Assembly (NCBI GenBank): GCA_050949085.1
Contig: JBMNFB010000001.1
Location: 1 to 64,000 of the forward strand
DNA from: JBMNFB01 sp050949085
GTDB taxonomy: Bacteria > Bacillota > UBA994 > UBA5500
Reading direction: 5' to 3'
Length of the DNA stretch: 64,000 nucleotides
The notes under the pieces: model-generated
What the model was told of the DNA's origin: nothing
What the model saw: only the letters and a program-made list of their open reading frames with translations
The model's database searches: none
Shown here: piece after piece, positions 56,872-64,000 of the stretch
How positions within the stretch are numbered: the stretch's first letter is position 1
Layout of the letters: each line of letters starts with the position of its first letter
Translations under genes and position numbers: made by a program

Positions 56872-56980
56872 TGAGAAGTGAGCGATGAGTAGTCGGAAGT
56901 GGGAAAGCTCCCAACCCTCCTTCATAGCTCACAGCCTTCTGTGGGAGAGAGTCTCACATCTCATCTCTCACAACTCACAA
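56872..56980 (+). repeat. GA/CT repeat hairpin in the 16S-tRNA-Ile spacer
   Basis: GA-rich left arm (GAGAAGTGAGCGATGAG) and CT-rich right arm (TCTCACATCTCATCTCTCAC) can pair. Confidence 0.65.
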
Positions 56981-56986
56981 CACAAT

Positions 56987-57065
56987 GGGCCTATAGCTCA
57001 GTTCTGGTTAGAGCGCGCGCCTGATAAGCGCGAGGTCAGTGGTTCGAGTCCACTTAGGCCCACCA
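56987..57065 (+). tRNA. tRNA-Ile (GAT)
   Basis: Acceptor GGGCCTA/TAGGCCC, anticodon loop CTGATAA, CCA encoded; 79 bases with a somewhat long D-loop. Usual rRNA-spacer tRNA. Confidence 0.95.
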
Positions 57066-57151
57066 AAACATTTTCGCGCCTGCGCGAAAATGTGTCCCTC
57101 AGTGGACATCTTTAGCATGCGATTTCGCAAGAAATCACGACCCACAACAGC

Positions 57152-57266
57152 TTTAGAAGTTAGAGGTTAGAAGTTGGAGGTAAGAAACTCCGACGGAAGC
57201 CTTTAACGCATAGATGGGAATTGATGTTGGAGTCTAACTTCCAACTTCCGATTTCCAACATCCAAA
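57152..57266 (+). repeat. GA/CT repeat hairpin between tRNA-Ile and tRNA-Ala
   Basis: Left arm of GAAGTTAGAGGTTAGAAG type, right arm TCTAACTTCCAACTTCCG type. Confidence 0.75.
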
Positions 57267-57269
57267 TAG

Positions 57270-57345
57270 GGGGGTGTAGCTCAGCTGGGAGAGCACCTGC
57301 TTTGCAAGCAGGGGGTCAGCGGTTCGAGCCCGCTCATCTCCACCA
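57270..57345 (+). tRNA. tRNA-Ala (TGC)
   Basis: Acceptor GGGGGTG/CATCTCC, anticodon stem CCTGC/GCAGG with loop TTTGCAA, CCA encoded. Confidence 0.95.
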
Positions 57346-57350
57346 CTTTT

Positions 57351-57451
57351 TGAAGTTAGAGGTTAGGAGTTAGAGGGTCGGAAGAGGAAGGAATTGGTCG
57401 CAGACCAATTCCCACAACCATCCAACATCTGACTTCCAACATCGAACTTCT
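57351..57451 (+). repeat. GA/CT repeat hairpin between tRNA-Ala and 23S
   Basis: Left arm GAAGTTAGAGGTTAGGAG type, an inner GAATTGGTC/GACCAATTC hairpin, right arm CCAACATCTGACTTCCAAC type. Confidence 0.75.
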
Positions 57452-58882
57452 CGCGGACTAACGTCCGCGCTGTACCTTGAAAACTGGATAGTGTGAAATG
57501 CAAAGGTATTTCAAGCGCGTTTTGGATTCTTCATGTCTGCGTAAACATGAATTCGGTACAAGCCGATAGTTGCTCACGCAACGATCGCTTTATTGGATTA
57601 TCATGTTTACTGCGTAAACATGAATAGGTCAAGCGACAAAGGGCGCACGGAGGATGCCTTGGCGTCAGGAGCCGACGAAGGACGTGGCAATCTGCGAAAA
57701 GCCTCGGGGAGTCGAAAGCAGACATCGATCCGGGGATATCCGAATGGGGCAACCCACAAGGGCAATACCCTTGTATCCTTACACTGAATCCATAGGTGTA
57801 AGGAAGGCAACCAGGTGAACTGAAACATCTAAGTAACCTGAGGAAAAGAAAAAATCATTGATTCCCTTAGTAGTGGCGAACGAAAGGGGAAGAGCCTAAA
57901 CTCTCTTTACGTGACAGGCTGACACCGTTGTAGAGAGAGGGTAGCGGGACTCTCAGCGTACTTGTCAGAGTGCGCATGGAGTTACAAAACTTTCTGGCTA
58001 GGGGAAGTGACCTGGAAAGGTCCGCCGCAGAAGGTAAAAGCCCTGTACCTTAAAGCAGAAAGACTCCAGAGAGGATCCCAAGTAGCACGGGCCACGAGAA
58101 ATCCCGTGTGAATCCGGGAGGACCACCTCCTAAGGCTAAATACTCCCTGAGCGACCGATAGCGAACTAGTACCGTGAGGGAAAGGTGAAAAGCACCCCGG
58201 GAGGGGAGTGAAATAGAACCTGAAACCATGTGCCTACAAGCAGTCAGAGCACTATTAGAAAGTGTGATGGCGTGCCTTTTGTAGAATGAACCGGCGAGTT
58301 ACGTTATGCAGCAAGGTTAAGCCGAAGAGGCGGAGCCGAAGCGAAAGCGAGTCTGAAGAGGGCGAATGAGTTACATGACGTAGACCCGAAACCGGGTGAT
58401 CTACCCATGGTCCAGGGTGAAGCGGAGGTAAGACTTCGTGGAGGCCCGAACGCACCGTCGTTGAAAAGCCGGGCGATGAGACTGTGGGTAGGGGTGAAAA
58501 GCCAATCGAACTCGGAGATAGCTGGTTCTCCCCGAAATAGCTTTAGGGCTAGCCTCAAGGTAGAGAGTCCAGGAGGTAGAGCACTGATTGGGCTAGGGGC
58601 CTTCCCAGGTTACCGAACCTAGTCAAACTCCGAATGCCTGCGACTTGTTCCTTGGGAGTCAGACTGCGAGTGCTAAGATCCGTAGTCGAGAGGGAAACAG
58701 CCCAGACCATCAGCTAAGGTCCCCAAGTACGAGCTAAGTGGAAAAGGATGTGGAGCTGCACAGACAACCAGGATGTTGGCTTAGAAGCAGCCACTCATTT
58801 AAAGAGTGCGTAATAGCTCACTGGTCAAGTGGCTCTGCGCCGAAAATGTAACGGGGCTAAGCTCGTCACCGAAGCTATGGCT

Positions 58883-59030
58883 TGAAGTAGTTCGTTGAGT
58901 AGTAACTCGGCATCGTCCGTAAGGACGACGTAACAGGAGTAAGTTACATGTTAATAAAATTGACTTCGGCAATTTTATCAAATGTACTTCCACTACAGTC
59001 CGACTTGAGCATTGACGCGAACTAACTTCA
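58883..59030 (+). other. Expansion of 23S helix 45 region
   Basis: Between ACCGAAGCTATGG and GGGTAGGGGAGCG, where most bacteria have ~25 bases, lie ~150. TGAAGTAGTTCG and CGAACTAACTTCA close it; an inner hairpin (58946-58985) has an AT-rich stem. Confidence 0.75.
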
Positions 59031-59533
59031 GGGGTAGGGGAGCGTTCCTAGTGGGTAGAAGCGGTACCGTAAGGAGCCGTGGACTGCTAGGAAGTGAGAA
59101 TGCCGGTATGAGTAGCGAAAAGACAGGTGAGAATCCTGTCCGCCGAAAACCCAAGGATTCCTGAGGAAGGATCGTCCGCTCAGGGTAAGTCGGGACCTAA
59201 GCCGAGGGCGAAAGCCGTAGGCGATGGACAACTGGTTGAGATTCCAGTACCACCGTAGTCCGTTTGAGCAATGGGGTGACGCAGTAGGGTAGGCCAAGCA
59301 CGCGGTTGGAAGAGCGTGCCTAAGCAAGTAGTCTGGTCAGGATAGGCAAATCCGTCTGGCGTTAAGATGAGATGCGAATGCGAGCGAAACATAAGTAGCG
59401 AAGTGGCTGATCCCACACTGCCAAGAAAAGCCTCTAGCGAGGACGAAGGTGCCCGTACCGTAAACCGACACAGGTGGGTGAGGAGAGAATCCTAAGGCGC
59501 GCGGGAAAACCCTCGTTAAGGAACTCGGCAAAA

Positions 59534-59564
<31 letters not shown>

Positions 59565-59748
59565 CATTATTGTGAAAGGTGCACACCTGGAGCGAGAAGA
59601 GGCCGCAGAAAAGTGGCCCAAGCGACTGTTTACCAAAAACACAGGTCTCTGCGAAGTCGTAAGACGAAGTATAGGGGCTGACACCTGCCCGGTGCTGGAA
59701 GGTTAAGGGGAAGGCTTAGCGCAAGCGAAGCTCTGAACCAAAGCCCCA

Positions 59749-59822
<74 letters not shown>

Positions 59823-60084
59823 TGGTGTAACGATTTGGGCGCTGTCTCAACGAGGGACCCGGTGAAATTGAAATACCTGTGAAGATGCAGGTTACCTGCG
59901 ATAGGACAGAAAGACCCCGTAGAGCTTTACTGTAGCCTGATATTGGATTTTGGCACCTGATGTACAGCATAGGTGGGAGGCTTAGAAGCCGGGACGCCAG
60001 TCTCGGTGGAGCCGCCGTTGGGATACCACCCTTTAGGTGTTGAAATTCTAACCTAGTACCCTGAATCGGGTATGGGGACAGTGT

Positions 60085-60135
<51 letters not shown>

Positions 60136-60295
60136 TCCAAAGGTTCCCTCAGCGCGGTTGGAAATCGCGCAAAGAGTGTAAAGGCAGAAGGGAGCTTGAC
60201 TGCGAGACATACAAGTCGAGCAGGGACGAAAGTCGGGCTTAGTGATCCGGCGGCACCGAGTGGAAGGGCCGTCGCTTAACGGATAAAAGCTACCT

Positions 60296-60326
<31 letters not shown>

Positions 60327-60327
60327 C

Positions 60328-60423
<96 letters not shown>

Positions 60424-60428
60424 TACGT

Positions 60429-60471
<43 letters not shown>

Positions 60472-60498
60472 TCGCAGGCGCAGGAGATTTGAGAGGAG

Positions 60499-60529
<31 letters not shown>

Positions 60530-60644
60530 AGACCGCTGGTGTACCAGTTGTCCTGCCAAGGGCAGTGCTGGGTAGCCAAGTCTGGTCGGAATAAACGCTG
60601 AAAGCATCTAAGCGTGAAGTCCCCCTCAAGATGAGATCTCCCAT

Positions 60645-60772
60645 CCGGCACTCAACTTTTTCTATCAGATAGCAGATCGGTGTCCAGGTGTATAGGCGGT
60701 CAACCAAGGCCAGTCATAACACCCTGGGTATCGAGCGAGACCAGCTTAATGGTGGAAAAAGTTGAGTGCCGG
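60645..60772 (+). other. Insertion in 23S helix 98 with 18-bp perfect stem
   Basis: CCGGCACTCAACTTTTTC (60645-60662) and its exact complement (60755-60772) enclose ~92 bases. It replaces the short hairpin normally found between GATCTCCCAT and GTAAGACCCC. A likely RNase III site. Confidence 0.85.
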
Positions 60773-60977
60773 AGTAAGACCCCAGGAAGACTACCTGGTA
60801 GATAGGCCGGATGTGTAAGTCCTGAGAGGGACTCAGCTGACCGGTACTAATAGGTCGAGGGCTTGTCCTAATTGATGCTCGCCCAGCGAGTATCACCACA
60901 AGGCGCTAGTAAACCTTTGCATGTCCAGCGAGACCGCAAGTCTCGCTCACTATCCAGTTTTGAGGGCACAATTCAGC

Positions 60978-61084
60978 AGTTAGAGGTTAGAAGTTAGAAA
61001 CGTGAAGTCGCAGGTTCTACCAACAGGACCGCAGGTTCCGACTTTCATTATCCAATTTCCAACTTCCAATCTCCAACTTCCAGA
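60978..61084 (+). repeat. GA/CT repeat hairpin between 23S and 5S
   Basis: Left arm GTTAGAGGTTAGAAGTTAG type, right arm CCAATTTCCAACTTCCAATC type, ending just before 5S. Confidence 0.75.
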
Positions 61085-61086
61085 TT

Positions 61087-61200
<114 letters not shown>

Positions 61201-61209
61201 TCCTATTTC

Positions 61210-61249
61210 AAAAGGCTCAAGCCAACACGGCTTGAGCCTTTTGCTTTTG
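61210..61249 (+). terminator. Terminator of the rRNA operon
   Basis: AAAAGGCTCAAGCC, AACAC loop, GGCTTGAGCCTTTT, then GCTTTT. Confidence 0.92.
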
Positions 61250-61321
61250 CCGGGTTCATAACGGTCAGGGCGGCTGGGGATATTAGCCTCGAAAAGCAAA
61301 ACCATGTGAGGAGGTTACATC

Positions 61322-62072
61322 ATGACACACCAGCAACAGCCGGCGATGTCGCCACCGGTGCCGGACATAGCCATGACCATGACCAACTACGCCAACTTCC
61401 AGGGCAACTTCAACCTGGACAAGAGTGGGTTCATGCCGGGGAAGCCGGGGCATGACACCGAACATCGGATGATTCTGCGGCAGCAGCCGCGCACCGTGAA
61501 AGGAAGTCGGTGCCGGCATCGGCCTGCCCTATGACGTGCGCCGCGAGATGGCCCTGATGCTGGACGATCACCAGTGCGCACTAACCGTTGCGCTCCACCA
61601 GTACAACAAGCACCATTGGCTGACCGAGGGTGCCGAGGCATTCATCAGCTTGCACGAACTGCTCAATGAGCATCGTGATAAGACGGTTGAGCACATCGAC
61701 AAAATCGGTGAGCGCATCGCCCGCCTCGGCGGCGTTCCCACCGCTCATCCCGTCGCTCAGCACGAACTGTCCTACATCAAGCATGAGGTGGAGGGCCGTT
61801 ACTCCATCCGCGATTTCCTCCGCAACGATCTGGAGCACGAGCTGAAGATCCAGGAGATGCTGCGCATCCAGATCAAGCGGGCGCACGACCTGCGCGACTG
61901 GGGCACCGTCGAAGTGCTGGAAGAGATCCTGGTCGATCGCGAAGACTTCGGCTATCATCTCTACAGCGTGCTGGAGGACGACACCCTCACCCGGGGCATG
62001 TCGCATCTCTATGACGGCAGGGCCGACATCGCCGGTGACCGCCCGATGAACCCCAGCTCCAAGCTGCAGTAA
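61322..62072 (+). pseudogene. Dps/ferritin-like protein, frameshifted
   Basis: Ferritin-like iron storage or DNA protection protein. N-terminal part to 61500 (start ATG 61322 after GAGGAGG) has a His/Met-rich extension; then one extra base at 61499-61503 (GTGAAAGG) breaks the frame. Skipping it gives EVGAGIGLPYDVRREMALMLDDH, then the Dps-like YNKHHWLTEGAEAFISLHELLNEHRDKTVEHIDKIGERI, with ferroxidase His, Asp and Glu residues. Joined length about 249 residues. As for murD, the break may be a sequence error. Confidence 0.82.
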
Positions 62073-62126
62073 CCGGGTAGCTTATCGCCTACCAGCTGCC
62101 TACTGGGCAGCAAACAGCAAGAAATA

Positions 62127-62156
62127 GAGCCAGAGGACAAAGCTACCCTCTGGCTC
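62127..62156. terminator. Hairpin after the Dps-like gene
   Basis: GAGCCAGAGG and CCTCTGGCTC; no T-run. It lies between convergent genes. Confidence 0.45.
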
Positions 62157-62221
62157 CATTCAGCCCTCGCCAATCCTGGCCGCGGCCAGCGCCTGTGCCT
62201 AATCGACTATGCCAGATCTGC

Positions 62222-62270
62222 CACTCAACTTCAAACTTCGAACCGCTGACTTCCGACCTCCGGCTTCCGT
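62222..62270 (+). repeat. Isolated CT-rich repeat arm
   Basis: CAACTTCAAACTTCG- and GACTTCCGACCTCCGG-type units like the right arms in the rRNA spacers; no clear GA-rich partner next to it. Confidence 0.55.
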
Positions 62271-62303
62271 ATACACACATTACCCCCACTGAATCAGGTC
62301 GAC

Positions 62304-63695
62304 CTACACCTTGCCTCTGATCCTCCATAGGTATGACTTCTGTGGCTCCTCAAATCCTTCCAGCTCGATTTCGGTTTCTTCGATGGAGAACAGGCCATCC
62401 AGCATATCCGGGTCGGGTGCAAGAAGCTCTCCGGAGACCATCTGTACCCACTCCGGCCGGGCATCGCGGCCCAGCCACGCGCTGGCCAGTTCAAGGAATC
62501 CCTCGTTATCCACTTTTTCCCCCTGGCGCTGCAGGCGCAAAATGTCGCGTACCAGATCGTCCAGCGAATGGGCACCGTCACTGGCCCGGCGAATGGCCGC
62601 GTCCAGATTGGCGAGGTAGATGAAGCCCCGTCCATACGGGATGCGTTGTGTATTGCGATCGATCCAGAAAAGCTTGGCTGCTTCTTGGAAACTGAGATAA
62701 CGTGCAGGATTTGCGTAATAGTCGTCTGCCGCTTTCTGCACTGCCGCCCGCGTGTATTCCAGATCCACCAGCCCCAGGCGAGAGGGAAGCAGCACTGAGT
62801 AGAACTGGGCGGTGCCCTCACTGTACCAGTTGCCTGTGCCGTAAGGCTCGTCCTCAATATGCGGCCAGTTGTGTACCATCTCATGGGCGAGCAAGCTGGT
62901 CAGCGAGGTGGCAGTGGGATTCAGGTCGGGTGAATAGCCCATCAGGTAGGCGCGACAGGCAGCCGTTCCTCCGCTGCCGGAGAAAGCATTTCGGCGTAGG
63001 AAGATCTTATAGGGCAGACCTTCGTCCTCGAAGATACGCGACATCTCACGGAACAGCTTGCCGATGCTTTCTGCCAGCTGCTGAACATCAAACGGGGGGT
63101 CGGCAAACCAGTAGATCCCGTAGTTGTCCTGCTCGAACGACTTGATATCACCGCAGGCATAGTAGCTGAAACAGATCTGCCTGGCTGCAATCTCGGCTTC
63201 CACGTCACCTTCGCCCAGGCTCCAGATGCCGCGGCAGCCTTCCGGCATCTGACTCAGATCCCAGCGGAGGCGAAAGACACAGGCGTCAAAGGGGAGCATG
63301 GGCAGGAAGGTGAGGCCGGCACCATTTACGCCGCCCTCTTCAGCCACTAAGTCGAAGTAGGGCGAAGAGCGATAACCCTCCGGCTGTATTCGCGGTGCCA
63401 CTGTGTAAGCGATCGTCAAATCGCCCTCTGAAGCCCGCGCAGCCTGAAAATGCTCCTTGATCTGGAAATTGACCTCGCTCTGGCTGGTCGTAAAAGGCAT
63501 GGCCCCGGCGGGATCGCTTACCACCACTGCGCTATGCAGGGGACAGAAAGGGATGGTCACCGTCTCGCGATGAAAGCAGAACAGCTCGTCGCCGGCCTCG
63601 TAAGCGAACCCCCTGACGACCACCCGGACGTGTAGCTTCTCGAACTTCTCAAACGTTCCGGCTGGCCTCAGAGTTACTTCTACAACTGGCTTCAT
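62304..63695 (-). CDS. Gluzincin-type metallopeptidase
   Basis: 463 residues. Zinc motif HEMVHNW (H-E-x2-H) near residue 289 with the downstream Glu in GNWYSEGTA, as in M1/M61-type aminopeptidases. The N-terminal ~180 residues are beta-rich, the C-terminal ~150 helical. No signal peptide, so probably cytosolic. The start overlaps the amidohydrolase stop by 4 bases (ATGA), so the two are coupled and probably act on related peptide substrates. Substrate unknown. Confidence 0.8.
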   Translation of the reverse strand: MKPVVEVTLRPAGTFEKFEKLHVRVVVRGFAYEAGDELFCFHRETVTIPFCPLHSAVVVSDPAGAMPFTTSQSEVNFQIKEHFQAARASEGDLTIAYTVAPRIQPEGYRSSPYFDLVAEEGGVNGAGLTFLPMLPFDACVFRLRWDLSQMPEGCRGIWSLGEGDVEAEIAARQICFSYYACGDIKSFEQDNYGIYWFADPPFDVQQLAESIGKLFREMSRIFEDEGLPYKIFLRRNAFSGSGGTAACRAYLMGYSPDLNPTATSLTSLLAHEMVHNWPHIEDEPYGTGNWYSEGTAQFYSVLLPSRLGLVDLEYTRAAVQKAADDYYANPARYLSFQEAAKLFWIDRNTQRIPYGRGFIYLANLDAAIRRASDGAHSLDDLVRDILRLQRQGEKVDNEGFLELASAWLGRDARPEWVQMVSGELLAPDPDMLDGLFSIEETEIELEGFEEPQKSYLWRIRGKV

Positions 63696-64000
63696 TTTTG
63701 CTCACCCTTGCCGATGGTGTTCTTCTCCATGACGCCGTTCTTCAGGACGACCTTGACAAACCTGGCATCGGTCAGGCACTTAATATCCTCCAGCGGGTTT
63801 CCTTCCACCAGGACGACGTCGGCCAGTTTCCCTATCTCCAGGGAACCGATCTCATCCTCCATCATCATCAGATGGGCGGCATTGATGGTGCCAGCCCGAA
63901 TCGCCTCCATTGGTGTCATTCCTGCCTGCACCATAGCGCGGAACTCTGCGCCATTCTGCAGGTATGGGCTGTTCCTGCTGTTGGAAAAATCGGTGCCTAG
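63692..64000 (-). CDS. Amidohydrolase, C-terminal part
   Basis: Metal-dependent hydrolase of the imidazolonepropionase/prolidase-like type. Only the last ~102 residues are in the window; the frame is open to the edge. GTDFSNSR contains the catalytic metal-binding Asp, then AGMTPMEAIRAGTINAAHLM and IGSLEIGKLADVVLVEGNPLEDI, which are typical of the C-terminal composite domain. The N-terminal metal-binding His pair lies outside. Confidence 0.88.
   Translation of the reverse strand, partial: LGTDFSNSRNSPYLQNGAEFRAMVQAGMTPMEAIRAGTINAAHLMMMEDEIGSLEIGKLADVVLVEGNPLEDIKCLTDARFVKVVLKNGVMEKNTIGKGEQK

Noticed and set aside
57152..57451. Repeats in the rRNA spacers as a CRISPR array
   Set aside because: Units are not of constant length, arms are inverted rather than direct, and there are no unique spacers.

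Overview
The window comes from a spore-forming member of the Bacillota (Firmicutes), probably a moderately GC-rich clostridial lineage. Evidence for this: spore genes (GerA-type germination protein, Ger(x)C, YtxC, YunB), T-box leaders in front of thrS and pheST, an L20-type leader before infC-rpmI-rplT, MutS2, ZapA and CvpA in the usual Firmicute order after pheT, and a 16S-Ile-Ala-23S-5S operon with Firmicute-type leaders. I cannot fix the genus from sequence alone.

Layout. 1-1353: 3' part-missing prs (minus strand) and an unrecognised gene. 1647-9321: a tight operon of NurA, a HerA-associated protein, HerA, SbcD/Mre11 and SbcC/Rad50, that is, a complete archaeal-style DNA end-processing set. 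9371-17223: MFS transporter, gerA with a shortened gerC, 3-hydroxybutyryl-CoA dehydrogenase and enoyl-CoA hydratase, an RNA methyltransferase, and an ATP-grasp ligase. 17719-21903: an operon joining an opine-dehydrogenase-like enzyme, a cobalamin-binding mutase-like protein and a GlmL-like protein. 22063-24388: murD (frameshifted), then eight tRNA genes. 24660-28850: RocB-like peptidase, a 52-residue Arg/Cys-rich protein, an AraC regulator and a winged-helix protein. 29070-35239 (minus strand): a secretion cassette with two exported proteins, a SipW-type signal peptidase, a membrane protein and a two-component system. 35550-47515: ytxC, thrS, infC-rpmI-rplT, ktrB/ktrA, an RNA methyltransferase and pheST. 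47636-54683: zapA, cvpA, mutS2, a class A PBP and yunB. 54684-61249: the rRNA operon. 61322-64000: a frameshifted Dps-like gene, a gluzincin peptidase and the C-terminus of an amidohydrolase.

Standout points. The rRNA genes carry large expansions: a V1 hairpin in 16S built from the same GA/CT-rich repeat found in the rRNA/tRNA spacers, and two 23S insertions, one closed by a perfect 18-bp stem. A 247-bp near-palindrome fills one intergenic gap. infC appears to start with ATC. Four genes or gene ends (prs, murD, dps-like, PBP tail) are broken by single-base indels, which could be sequence errors. The candidates most worth following as undescribed systems are the opine-dehydrogenase/B12/GlmL operon, the SipW cassette with its own two-component system, and the Arg/Cys-rich mini-protein.
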